This document shows, one piece after another, positions 16,781-31,262 of a DNA stretch of 64,000 nt; position 1 is the stretch's first letter; every line of letters begins with the position of its first letter. A program made the translations under genes and the position numbers. Origin of the DNA: JBBSEZ01 sp038239195 (lineage in GTDB: Bacteria; Planctomycetota; Planctomycetia; Gemmatales; Gemmataceae). The stretch is taken from assembly GCA_038239195.1 (NCBI GenBank), contig JBBSEZ010000004.1:1-64000 (forward strand). The letters run 5' to 3'. The notes under the pieces were generated by a model. The model was not told the DNA's origin. It did no database searches and saw nothing but the letters and a program-made list of their open reading frames with translations.

Positions 16781-17062
16781 ATGGCCTTGCGCGCGATCGT
16801 CAGCAAAGGCGTGACCCGCGCCCTCGGCGCTTGCGGTCTCTCGCGCGAAGGGCTGATCCGCGTTCTGGCTCGGCTACACAGCGACCTGGCCTCGCAGCCC
16901 GATCGGTCCGAGCGCGACTTATCCGACCCGGACTGCTTTCTCTACCGGATCATCCTCAACGACGGCGGTCGCCGACACGACCTTGCCTTTCAGGTCAACG
17001 ACGCGCAGGCCCCCGGCTTCCTGTTCGTGGAGGGCCTCACTCACGAGGCCGAAGGCGGATGA
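16781..17062 (+). CDS. Hypothetical small protein, second of a pair
   Basis: 93 aa, soluble, unrecognised. The N-terminal third is basic and helical; the C-terminal third (FLYRIILNDGGRRHDLAFQV, ~52-71) looks like beta strands. It follows the 189 aa gene after 3 bases. Size, tight coupling and the neighbouring toxin-antitoxin loci make a toxin-antitoxin role conceivable, but no motif shows it; a conserved hypothetical pair is the safer call. Confidence 0.55.
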   Translation: MALRAIVSKGVTRALGACGLSREGLIRVLARLHSDLASQPDRSERDLSDPDCFLYRIILNDGGRRHDLAFQVNDAQAPGFLFVEGLTHEAEGG

Positions 17063-17105
17063 GTGCGGTTGCGCGACGAGCCGAGTTGCATAACTGGGAA
17101 CGCCG

Positions 17106-17381
17106 TCATCCCGCCCCCGTCGGCTGAAGCGCCTGGTTGGGCGCCTCCCCCTTTTTCTCGTTTCGCAAGGTCACGATAGGGTCGGGGTTCCGGGGCGGGA
17201 CAGGCAGGCGCTGCTCGGCCAACAGCTCGACGTGCTCCTTCATTCCCCAGCGCGCCTGGTACAGGCAATCCTCGACGGAGTGACCGATGCCCGAGAAGCC
17301 TTCCAGCTCCGGGGAATAGAAGCCGAAGTAATCGGGCTCGTCCGTCGCCTCGATCGCGAGAGAATAGGGGAGATCGACCAT
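17106..17381 (-). CDS. hicB: HicB-family antitoxin
   Basis: 91 aa from the ATG at 17381, which has a GGAG site 8 bases upstream; a GTG at 17396 overlapping the hicA stop is the alternative. The fold is the HicB partial RNase-H-like domain: YSLAIEATDEPDYFGFYSPELEGFSGIGHSVEDCLYQARWGMKEH-type pattern (quoted in part: PELEGFSGIGHSVEDCLYQ). HicB binds and silences HicA and usually its own promoter. No C-terminal DNA-binding domain is seen. The last residues NQALQPTGAG come from an intergenic repeat-like sequence rather than the family. Confidence 0.8.
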   Translation of the reverse strand: MVDLPYSLAIEATDEPDYFGFYSPELEGFSGIGHSVEDCLYQARWGMKEHVELLAEQRLPVPPRNPDPIVTLRNEKKGEAPNQALQPTGAG

Positions 17382-17392
17382 CGACGTGCTCC

Positions 17393-17584
17393 TCACGGCT
17401 TCGGGACGTCCGCCGCCTTCAAGATCGCGTGACAGGTGCCTGTTGGGACTTCCTTGGGCCCGTGGTTGTCCACGCGGATCAGCCGCGGGTGGCCGGCCTT
17501 GCCGTCATGCCAGACGGAACCTTTCTGTTTGACGAGCGTGAAACCATTCTCTTCCCGCAGGCGGACGAGCTCGCTGAACTTCAC
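17393..17584 (-). CDS. hicA: HicA-family mRNA interferase toxin (atypical active site)
   Basis: 63 aa from a GTG at 17584. The double-stranded-RNA-binding-like fold of HicA is recognisable: KFSELVRLREENGFTLVKQK then a C-terminal half with DNHGPKEVPTGTCHAILKAA. In canonical HicA the catalytic His sits in GS-H-H; here the motif is GSVWHDG, so the usual first position is Val and a His is two residues later. Activity may be altered. It overlaps or abuts hicB (stop at 17393). HicA cleaves mRNA and tmRNA during stress in studied systems. Confidence 0.7.
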   Translation of the reverse strand: MKFSELVRLREENGFTLVKQKGSVWHDGKAGHPRLIRVDNHGPKEVPTGTCHAILKAADVPKP

Positions 17585-17680
17585 GGTTCCGCCTCCCTCG
17601 GCCAGCAAACGCGCGAGGCCGCAGGCCCCCGCTGCCCGCGGAATCGTGCTACCTGCCCCGACGAGCGCTCGCAAGCGCCG

Positions 17681-18226
17681 TCAGTCGTTGTTTCCGCGAC
17701 GCTTCGGCCCAACGAGCAGAACCGGGGCTCGTCCCTCGACCGCCCACCAATCATCGTTCTGGTCGCAGATCAGGCCTTCTCCGACAGCCGCGAGGTATTC
17801 CGCGACCTGTCCCGCCAGCACGATGCCCATGTCCTCCAGTTGGCCCCAGCCCAGTTCCAGGGCGGCCACCTCAACGACGCGACTGAAGTGCGCTTGCACG
17901 CGCTTCAGCCCTTTGCTCTTTTTCCCTTCGAGCTCTTCCAGGGCCTCCTCTCGCAACGTCTGCACTTGCCCCGCCTCTGTCGAAAAGTGGATGAACACGG
18001 GGCGAAACCGAGCAGGACGATACCGCAGGCGGAACCTGGCCCCTTCGGGCTCGCTCACCGGCTCGATTCGGAGTAGCGACAAGGCCCGATGGACCACATC
18101 CTCATCCTCGATGCCAAAGCCCTCGGCAACGGTGAGGAAGTCTACGTCGCCGAGGCCAGCAAGGAGGTCGTCCGCGGTGAGGTGGCTCGCCGGGCGAGAA
18201 CAGTAAACGCTGAGCCACGCTGCCAT
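17681..18226 (-). CDS. Conserved hypothetical protein next to hicBA
   Basis: 181 aa, soluble. Segments such as GLGDVDFLTVAEGFGIEDED (~25-44) suggest an N-terminal helical domain; the C-terminal half is mixed. I think it occurs repeatedly in Gemmata-like genomes, but no function is known to me. It begins 11 bases after the frameshifted hicA and so belongs to that operon (18706 to 17681). Its conserved acidic residues and linkage to TA genes leave an accessory TA component possible. Confidence 0.6.
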   Translation of the reverse strand: MAAWLSVYCSRPASHLTADDLLAGLGDVDFLTVAEGFGIEDEDVVHRALSLLRIEPVSEPEGARFRLRYRPARFRPVFIHFSTEAGQVQTLREEALEELEGKKSKGLKRVQAHFSRVVEVAALELGWGQLEDMGIVLAGQVAEYLAAVGEGLICDQNDDWWAVEGRAPVLLVGPKRRGNND

Positions 18227-18237
18227 CGTCAGCCCCT

Positions 18238-18422
18238 TCAGGGCGCCGGGATGCCGAGCTGCTTGCAGATCCGCCCCGCCGTGTGATTCGGGACCTCACG
18301 GTGGCGCGGGATGGAGGTGCGCCGCCCGTTCGCAGGGTTTTCCCAGATGGAGTGTTCCCCGCCTTCCCGAACCAGCAACAGCCGTGCTGGAGGAGGTGCT
18401 GGATGAGATCGCGTCTTTTCAC
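18238..18422 (-). pseudogene. hicA: HicA-family toxin, frameshifted
   Basis: Starts at GTG 18422 (VKRRDLIQHLLQHGC). From there the HicA sequence continues in a different frame: LLLVREGGEHSIWENPANGR, then a C-terminal RTSIPRHREVPNHTAGRICK, ending at TGA 18238-18240. GEHSIW contains the catalytic His. One missing base after GGCTG (~18385) explains it. GTGA overlap with the hicB stop upstream shows coupled translation. Without the base, only the first 15 residues are normal, so the toxin would be dead. Confidence 0.65.
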
Positions 18423-18706
18423 GGCGCCACCGGCTGCGCGACCACCGCCACGCGTGAGGCAGCCGTCAACAGCAAGTGCAACGGTTCCTCCAGGTCCGCC
18501 TCCGCGTCGGAACACGATGGGTCGGGCGCGGGCAGGGGCTCGCCGCGCATCAAGTTCGTCTCCGCCATGTCCACCAGCGCGCTCCCCAGCAACGCCCGCG
18601 CTCGGTCGAGGTCCTCCCCCCAGGTTATCACGCCCGGGAAGTCCAGCAACTCCGCATGCACCCCGCCCTCGTCGAGAAACTTGAACATCGCCTTGTAGGT
18701 AAGCAT
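18419..18706 (-). CDS. hicB: HicB-family antitoxin, second locus
   Basis: 95 aa. N-terminus MLTYKAMFKFLDEGGVHAELLDFPGVITWGE-type pattern (core VHAELLDFPGVITWGED, residues ~16-32) is the HicB fold, followed by a helical DLDRARALLGSALVDMAE segment. A GGGAGAGG site precedes the ATG. Gene order here is hicB then hicA, the reverse of the locus at 17106-17584. The operon is divergent from secA, and the ~200 bases between should hold both promoters. Confidence 0.75.
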   Translation of the reverse strand: MLTYKAMFKFLDEGGVHAELLDFPGVITWGEDLDRARALLGSALVDMAETNLMRGEPLPAPDPSCSDAEADLEEPLHLLLTAASRVAVVAQPVAP

Positions 18707-18911
18707 TGGTCCTCTCCCTTCCTCCCCCCGATCCTACCCGACGCCCCGCCCCGAGGCGAGATCCCGCTCTGTCCCCATCCCTTTTCTCGGGGGCCCGTGC
18801 GTCGGTCCATCTTGACCTTGCGCAGGTTGCCCTCTTAGACTGACTACCGTGGCGAGAACCGCCACGCACGACCGACCATGCGCGGAGGGCGCCGCAACGG
18901 CGAGAGAACCG

Positions 18912-22562
<3,651 letters not shown>

Positions 22563-22564
22563 GA

Positions 22565-22681
22565 AATTAGCCACAGATGAACACAGATGAACACGGATAA
22601 GACCGAAGAGAAAGGAGGATCGGAGAGCTTCTCTCTTCCTTTCTTTCATCCGTGTTCATCTGTGTTCATCTGTGGCTAATT
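22565..22681. repeat. Long inverted repeat after secA
   Basis: Perfect 34 bp arms at 22565-22598 and 22648-22681 with a ~49 base spacer. The arm itself is a partial tandem of ATGAACACRGATGAACAC type. It begins 3 bases after the secA stop and can act as its terminator. I recognise the arm as a repeat widespread in many environmental genomes. Confidence 0.85.
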
Positions 22682-22705
22682 CCTCTTCCACGGGAAAGGA
22701 CTCCC

Positions 22706-24007
22706 ATGGCCTGGCTGCTCAACGCGGTCTACCTGTTTGCGCTCGTGGTGCTGTCGCCCTGGCTGCTGTGGCGGGCGTGGCGCACGGGTAGGTATCGGCG
22801 CGGGCTGTGCGAGAAGGCGTTCGGGCTGGCGCGCGCGCTGCCGGGCGGGGCGGTCTGGTTCCACGGGGTCAGCGTCGGCGAGGTGCATCTGTTGCGGCAG
22901 GTCGTCGCGGCGTTCCGGCGCCGCCGGCCCGATCTGACGTGCGTCGTCTCGACCACCACAGACACCGGCTTCGAGGAAGCGAGGAAGGCCTTTCCCGACC
23001 TCGAGGTGTTCTACTTCCCCCTCGATTTCTCGTGGGCAGTGCGGCGCGCGCTGCGCAACGCGAGGCCGGCCCTGATCGTGCTGGCCGAGAGCGAGCTGTG
23101 GCCCAACTTCCTCCTCGCGGTGCATCAGGCGGGCGTGCCGCTGGCGCTCATCAACGCACGCATGAGCCCGCGCAGCCTGAGGCGCTACCGGCGCCTCGCC
23201 TGGCTGGCTCGCGGGCTGTTCCGCTCCTTCGATCTCGTTGTGGCTCAGACAGAAGAGTACGCCACGGCGCTCAGGTCGCTGGGGGCGAGGCCGGAGAACG
23301 TCCGCGTTCGCGGGTCGGTGAAATACGACGGGGCGTTGACCGACCCGTCCAACGAGCGGACGCGGGGCTTGCGGGAGCTGTTTGGGGTGAAGGCGGGCGA
23401 TCTGGTGTGGGTGGCCGGGAGCACGCAGGCGCCGGAAGAAGAGATCGTGCTGGCGACGTATCGGAGGGCGAAGGCGGCCCATCCCAACCTGCGCCTCTTC
23501 GTGGTGCCGCGCCAGCGCGACCGCTTCGACGAGGTGGCCCGGTTGCTGGAGCGCAGCGGCGAGCCGTTCGTGCGCCGTTCCGCGCTGGGCGACGCTCCCC
23601 TCATTCCCCCCTTCCCGATTGTGCTGATGGACACGATCGGCGAGCTCGGCCCGCTGTGGGGATTGGCCGACGTGGCCTTCGTGGGCGGGAGCCTCGACGG
23701 CAAGCGCGGCGGGCAGAACATGATCGAGCCGGCGGCGTTCGGCGCCGCGGTGGTGTTCGGGCCTCACACGTGGAACTTCCGCGACGTGGTCGATCGCCTG
23801 GTGGGCGCGGGCGGGGCGGTCCAGGTCGCGGACGCGGCGGAGCTGGAGAGCGCGGTGCGGCGGGTGCTGGCGGACGCGGGAGAGCGCCGGCGGCTGGGGA
23901 GCGCGGCTCGCGAGTTCGTGCTGCGGCAGCAGGGGGCGACGGAGCAGACGGTGGCGCTCCTCGACGAGTTGCTCGCGGTGAGGTCGCGGGAGAGGTGGGC
24001 GGCGTGA
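22706..24007 (+). CDS. kdtA: 3-deoxy-D-manno-octulosonic acid transferase
   Basis: 433 aa from the ATG at 22706; the 18 codons upstream come from the right arm of the inverted repeat and are not part of the protein. One N-terminal membrane anchor, then a GT-B fold of the GT30 family: GAVWFHGVSVGEVHLLR (~49-65), TTTDTGFEEA, and the C-terminal GGQNMIEPAAFG donor-site block (~331-342). The enzyme adds Kdo from CMP-Kdo to lipid A precursor on the cytoplasmic face of the inner membrane. Its presence indicates LPS-type lipid A, consistent with planctomycete outer membranes. Gene symbol waaA is a synonym. Confidence 0.93.
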   Translation: MAWLLNAVYLFALVVLSPWLLWRAWRTGRYRRGLCEKAFGLARALPGGAVWFHGVSVGEVHLLRQVVAAFRRRRPDLTCVVSTTTDTGFEEARKAFPDLEVFYFPLDFSWAVRRALRNARPALIVLAESELWPNFLLAVHQAGVPLALINARMSPRSLRRYRRLAWLARGLFRSFDLVVAQTEEYATALRSLGARPENVRVRGSVKYDGALTDPSNERTRGLRELFGVKAGDLVWVAGSTQAPEEEIVLATYRRAKAAHPNLRLFVVPRQRDRFDEVARLLERSGEPFVRRSALGDAPLIPPFPIVLMDTIGELGPLWGLADVAFVGGSLDGKRGGQNMIEPAAFGAAVVFGPHTWNFRDVVDRLVGAGGAVQVADAAELESAVRRVLADAGERRRLGSAAREFVLRQQGATEQTVALLDELLAVRSRERWAA

Positions 24008-24050
24008 AGTGCGTTCGCAACCTGCGGAATAGGCCGGTGGAGGCTGTTCG

Positions 24051-24953
24051 ATGGCCATCAACCACTTCGATCAAGCGAGCCGGTACGCGGCCAAACGCGA
24101 TCCGGCCGGCTTGCTGTGCTGGCTGCTGGGCGCGACCATCCAGTTCGTGCGCTGGCTCGACGCGCGGTCGCTCCCCTTCCCCGGCGAGCCCGATCGCACG
24201 TGCGACACGGTGGCCTGCCTGAGCGACGTGTCCGAGCCCGGGGCCTTGTGGGCCGTGCCGATCGAATTCAGCCTGCGCCCCGACGGCGGCATGTTCGAGC
24301 GGTTGCTCGAATACCTGGGGCGCGCCTGGCGCGAACTGCGCCCCCAGAGACAAGGGAGGCGCCGCGGGCACTATTGCGTGGGGGCGGTTGTCGTCAACCT
24401 GACCGGCCGGCGGCGCACCGCCTCGCAGAACATGCGCCTCGGGCGGACGCGGCTGCGCACGCGCCTGGGCGTAGGAGAGCGCAACCTGGCGCGCAACTCC
24501 GCGGCGGCTGCGCTGGCCGGGATAGCGGCCGGGACGGTGGCGCGCTGTCTGCTGCCGTTCATTCCGCTGATGCACGGCGGTTGCGAACCGGGTATCATAG
24601 CGCGGTGGGTGCAACTGGCGCAGGCGGAGCCGGACCGCCAACCGCGCGGCGATTACGGTGGATTGGCGCTGGTGTTTGCTGAGTTGGCCGGCTGTCGGCC
24701 GGCATGGGAACAGGCATTGGGGAGCTGGAACGTGGTCGAATCGCAAGTCGTGTTAGGCTGGTTGGCCGAGGGCGACACTCGGGGCGCATTGCGAACGCGG
24801 CGCGAGGATTTGCGCATGCTGCTCGAAGAGCGCTTCGGCCCGTTGCCTCAACCTTTGTTGGAGCGGATCGAGGGGGCCGATGACCTCAATCGCCTCCAGG
24901 CGGCCCTCCGCCAGGTCGTGCACATCCAGGCGCTCGACGATCTGCAACTCTGA
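24051..24953 (+). CDS. Rpn/PD-(D/E)XK-transposase-like hypothetical protein
   Basis: 300 aa, soluble. The N-terminal ~120 residues fit the planctomycete variant of the PD-(D/E)XK Rpn (recombination-promoting nuclease) group: LLCWLLG, CDTVACLS and WAVPIEFSLRPDGGMFERLL (~66-85), where D and E would be metal ligands, though the usual E-x-K/Q is not clear. The C-terminus (REDLRMLLEERFGPLPQPLLERIEG, residues ~249-273, and following) looks like the DUF4351-type tail of such proteins. It starts 43 bases after kdtA. No terminal repeats, so not an obvious transposon. Activity uncertain. Confidence 0.5.
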   Translation: MAINHFDQASRYAAKRDPAGLLCWLLGATIQFVRWLDARSLPFPGEPDRTCDTVACLSDVSEPGALWAVPIEFSLRPDGGMFERLLEYLGRAWRELRPQRQGRRRGHYCVGAVVVNLTGRRRTASQNMRLGRTRLRTRLGVGERNLARNSAAAALAGIAAGTVARCLLPFIPLMHGGCEPGIIARWVQLAQAEPDRQPRGDYGGLALVFAELAGCRPAWEQALGSWNVVESQVVLGWLAEGDTRGALRTRREDLRMLLEERFGPLPQPLLERIEGADDLNRLQAALRQVVHIQALDDLQL

Positions 24954-24979
24954 CCCCCGCCCGTGGCGGGCCTTCCATC

Positions 24980-25882
24980 ATGACCTCCCCCCTCGCCTAC
25001 CTCAACGGCCACTTCCTCCCCCAGCACGAGGCCCGTCTCCCCCTCCACGACGCCGGCTTCGTCTTCGGCGCCACCGTCACCGACCTCTGCCGCACCTTCG
25101 CTCACCGCCCCTATCGCCTCGCCGACCACCTGGCCCGCTTCCGCCAGAGCTGCGACCTCGCCCTCATCCCCCAACCGCTCCCCGACGACGAACTGATAGC
25201 CCTCGCCGACCGCCTCCTCGCGAACAACGCCGCCCTTGTCCCGCCCGAGCAAGACCTCGCCCTCGTCTTCTTCGCCACCCCCGGCCCCGTCGGCTACTAC
25301 CTCGGCGAGCCCGGAGGCCCCGGCGACGGCCCGCCCACCCTCGGCATTCACACCTTTCCGCTCCCCTTCGCCCGCTACCGCGCTCTCTTCGAGCACGGGG
25401 CGCGCCTCGTTGTCCCGCCCGTGCGCCCTTCCTCCCTCGACCCGCGCATCAAGCAGCGCAGTCGGCTGCACTGGTGGCTCGCCGACCGCCACGGCCGCAA
25501 CATACAGCCCGGGGCCTCCGCCCTCCTCCTCGATGAGAGCGGGCACGTCACCGAGACCGCCGCCGCCAACTTCCTCGCCGTCCTCGATGGCGCCGTCTGC
25601 TCGCCGCCGCGCTCGACAATCCTCAACGGCGTCAGCCTGCTCGTCGTCGAGGAACTGTGCCAGGGCCTCGACATTCCCTTCGTCGAACGGCCCCTCACCC
25701 TCGACGACTGCCGCGGCGCCTCCGAGGCGCTGCTGACGTGTACCTCGTACTGCGTCGCGGGCGCCTCGTCCCTCGATGGCCAGCCGGTCCCCTGGCCCGG
25801 CCCGGTGCTGCGCTCCCTGCTCGATGCCTGGAGCGAACGCGTCGGCCTCGACGTCGTCCGGCAGATTTTGTCGAGCCGGTAG
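24980..25882 (+). CDS. Class IV PLP-dependent aminotransferase
   Basis: 300 aa, normal length for fold-type IV enzymes (branched-chain aminotransferase, D-amino-acid transaminase, aminodeoxychorismate lyase). It opens YLNGHFLPQHEARLPLHDAG; the PLP lysine is probably in LDPRIKQRSRLHWW (K ~159) and the conserved ETAAANFLAV block follows at ~194-203. The sequence does not decide between amino-acid transaminase and 4-amino-4-deoxychorismate lyase. No biosynthetic neighbours help. Starts 26 bases after the preceding gene. Confidence 0.85.
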   Translation: MTSPLAYLNGHFLPQHEARLPLHDAGFVFGATVTDLCRTFAHRPYRLADHLARFRQSCDLALIPQPLPDDELIALADRLLANNAALVPPEQDLALVFFATPGPVGYYLGEPGGPGDGPPTLGIHTFPLPFARYRALFEHGARLVVPPVRPSSLDPRIKQRSRLHWWLADRHGRNIQPGASALLLDESGHVTETAAANFLAVLDGAVCSPPRSTILNGVSLLVVEELCQGLDIPFVERPLTLDDCRGASEALLTCTSYCVAGASSLDGQPVPWPGPVLRSLLDAWSERVGLDVVRQILSSR

Positions 25883-26008
25883 ACTCTTCCCGGCGCCGCC
25901 CCTATCCTTATGCCTGTCCCGCGAAGATTCGCTCCGCCGCCGTGGCGGAACCGGGAAGAACACGCGCGCCTCTCGCCGCATCGGTCATACAAGGGAGCTC
26001 TCTCCGCG

Positions 26009-28852
<2,844 letters not shown>

Positions 28853-28860
28853 GGCCGCCC

Positions 28861-28920
28861 CGTACGTCAGGCTTTCCAGCCTGACGCTTCGGCTCGTCAG
28901 GCTGGAAAGCCTGACGTACG
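28861..28920. terminator. Perfect hairpin after hppA
   Basis: 26 bp perfect arms (28861-28886, 28895-28920) and an 8 base loop CTTCGGCT. Lies 9 bases past the hppA stop and separates it from cstA. No T-run follows. The arm (CAGGCTTTCCAGCCTGACG) resembles repeats seen in other planctomycetes. Confidence 0.75.
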
Positions 28921-29007
28921 AGAGCTCGGCCGTCGTGGACGATCCCGCGACGAGCCGAGCTCGTCGGCTAAATAGGCCCGAGCAAACGGAACCGGGGAGA
29001 GACCGTC

Positions 29008-31227
29008 ATGTTCGCGATCCTCGAAGGCGTCGTCTACGAGCCCGACACCGGACGGCTGCATGCGATGCCGCTGCTCCTGGCCGCCCTGTGCGTGCTGGCC
29101 ATCGCCTACCGCTACTATAGCGCCTTCCTGGCCGCGCGCGTCGCCGTGCTCGACGACGCCCGCCTCACGCCGGCCCACCAGTTCAACGACGGCCAGAACT
29201 ACCACCCGACCAACAAGTGGGTGCTGTTCGGCCATCACTTCGCCGCCATCTCCGGCGCCGGCCCGCTGATCGGCCCGGTGCTGGCCCTCCAGTACGGCTA
29301 CGCGCCGGGCCTTCTGTGGCTGGTGATCGGCGTCTGCCTCGGCGGCGCCGTGCAGGACATGCTGGTCCTCGCCGCCTCGGTGCGCCGCGGCGGGAAGTCG
29401 CTGGCGGAGATCGCCCGCGCCGAGCTGGGGCCGTGGGCGACGGTGGTGGTGTCGGTCGCCATCCTGTTCATCGTCGTCATCGCGCTGGCCGGGCTGGGCT
29501 TCGTGGTCGTCAAGGCACTGGGCGGCGAGGAGGTCAACCTCACGCCCGGCATGGAGATCACCCTCCCGGCGGGGGAACGGCTCGACGCCTCGAAGCACCC
29601 GCTCTACCCCTTCCCCGGCAAGTGCAAGCTCCGCTATCTGCCCGACAGCGCCCCCACTCCGCAGTCCGAGAAGTTCCAGGTGCGCGTGCCAGCCGAGGCC
29701 GACGCGTTGCGGTCGGATGCCTATGGCGTGGTCGCCCTCCCGGCCGGGAGCGTGCGCGTGATGCCGGGCTCTTCCTGGGGCATGTTCACCATCGCCTGCA
29801 CCATCCCCATCGCCCTCTTCGTCGGCCTGTACACGTACAAGGTCCGCAAAGGCCACGTCGTCGAGGCATCGCTGATCGGCGCCGCGGGCGTCCTGGCGGC
29901 CACGGTAGCGGGGAACTGGATCCCCGGCTCGGTTCTGGAGCCGTACTTCTCCCTGAGCAAGGGGGCGACGGTCCTGGCGCTGTGCGCCTACGGGTTCATC
30001 GCCTCGGTGCTGCCGGTGTGGCTGCTCCTGTGCCCGCGCGACTACCTGTCGAGCTTCCTGAAGATTGGGACGATTGGCCTCCTGATTATCGGCGTGATCG
30101 TGGCCAACCCGGTCCTGCGGGCGCCGACGATCAACCCCGTCTTCAAGGACGGCGGGCCGACCTTTCCCTGGGGCGGGATCTTCCCCTTCGTGTTCATCTG
30201 CGTCATGTGCGGCGCCATCTCGGGGTTCCACGCCCTCGTGTCGTCGGGGACGACGCCGAAGATGATCGACAAGGAGTCGCAGGTGCGGCCCATCGGCTAC
30301 GGCGCGATGCTGATGGAGGGCATCGTCGGCATCGTGGCGCTGATCGCGGCCGCGTCGCTGCCCTACGTCGATTACCTCGCCATCAACATCGACCTGACGA
30401 AGGTGGCTCGCTACCAGAAAGACGTGGACCGCCTGCCGGAGATGCTCGCCGTCGATAGCCTGGCCCACCTGCCTGTCGAGGAGCAAAAGGACAACCTGGC
30501 GGAGCGCGAGCGGCAAATCGGCGGGGAGGCGCTGCGCGGCCGGACGGGCGGGGCGGTGACGCTGGCCGTGGGCATGGCGGAGGTGCTGACCAACGCGATG
30601 GGGGGCCTGGGGCTGAGCGTCGAGGGGCTGATGAAATACTGGTTCCACTTCGCCATCATGTTCGAGGCGCTCTTCATCCTCACGACCATCGACACCGGGA
30701 CGCGCATCGCGCGTTTCCTCATCCAGGAGGCGCTGGGAAAGGCACACCCGAAGTTCGGGGAGACCGACTGGCTGCCGGGGGCGGTGTTGGCGACGTTCCT
30801 GGTGACGGCGAGCTGGGGGCTGCTGGTGCAGACGGGCTCGATCGACACGATCTGGCCGATGTTCGGCATCGCCAACCAGTTGCTGTCGGTGATCGCCCTG
30901 TGCCTCATCACCACGCTGCTAGTGAACACCGGCCGCGGCCGCTATGCGTGGGTGACGGTGCTGCCGATGGTGTTCGTGACGGCGACGACGCTGACGGCGG
31001 GGGCGCAGATGGTGCCGCAGTTCTTGAAGCTGGTGGACAGCGGGGCGTGGGGGCCGGTGAAGGGCTATCTGAACGTGGGGCTGATGGTGTTCGTGATGGC
31101 TTGCGTGGGCGTGCTGCTGCTGCTGGCGGCGAGTCGGTGGGTAGCGGTGGCGCGCGGGCTGGTGCCGGTGCGCCCGGAAGCCGCGCCTGCCGACGTTTCA
31201 CCGCCGGCCTTGCCGCGGGTAGAATAA
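29008..31227 (+). CDS. cstA: CstA-family peptide/pyruvate transporter
   Basis: 739 aa with some 16 membrane helices. N-terminal family signature TPAHQFNDGQNYHPTNKWVL (around 54-73) and FGHHFAAISGAGPLIGPVLA are clear CstA (carbon starvation protein A) blocks. CstA proteins import peptides and, in E. coli BtsT/CstA, pyruvate. A large hydrophilic loop (~178-250) after helix 5 and another at ~465-520 look like lineage-specific insertions. ATG has GGGGAGAG upstream. No CstA-associated YbdD/DUF466 gene follows; the next gene is Uma2. Confidence 0.93.
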   Translation: MFAILEGVVYEPDTGRLHAMPLLLAALCVLAIAYRYYSAFLAARVAVLDDARLTPAHQFNDGQNYHPTNKWVLFGHHFAAISGAGPLIGPVLALQYGYAPGLLWLVIGVCLGGAVQDMLVLAASVRRGGKSLAEIARAELGPWATVVVSVAILFIVVIALAGLGFVVVKALGGEEVNLTPGMEITLPAGERLDASKHPLYPFPGKCKLRYLPDSAPTPQSEKFQVRVPAEADALRSDAYGVVALPAGSVRVMPGSSWGMFTIACTIPIALFVGLYTYKVRKGHVVEASLIGAAGVLAATVAGNWIPGSVLEPYFSLSKGATVLALCAYGFIASVLPVWLLLCPRDYLSSFLKIGTIGLLIIGVIVANPVLRAPTINPVFKDGGPTFPWGGIFPFVFICVMCGAISGFHALVSSGTTPKMIDKESQVRPIGYGAMLMEGIVGIVALIAAASLPYVDYLAINIDLTKVARYQKDVDRLPEMLAVDSLAHLPVEEQKDNLAERERQIGGEALRGRTGGAVTLAVGMAEVLTNAMGGLGLSVEGLMKYWFHFAIMFEALFILTTIDTGTRIARFLIQEALGKAHPKFGETDWLPGAVLATFLVTASWGLLVQTGSIDTIWPMFGIANQLLSVIALCLITTLLVNTGRGRYAWVTVLPMVFVTATTLTAGAQMVPQFLKLVDSGAWGPVKGYLNVGLMVFVMACVGVLLLLAASRWVAVARGLVPVRPEAAPADVSPPALPRVE

Positions 31228-31262
31228 GCCCGGTAGCGCTCGCCCCCCCAGGAGGCCCCTCC

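Noticed and set aside
24051..24953. Active transposase
   Set aside because: Rpn-like fold only; no terminal repeats, catalytic ExK not clear.
28897..30747. 616-codon minus-strand frame
   Set aside because: Antisense shadow of cstA.
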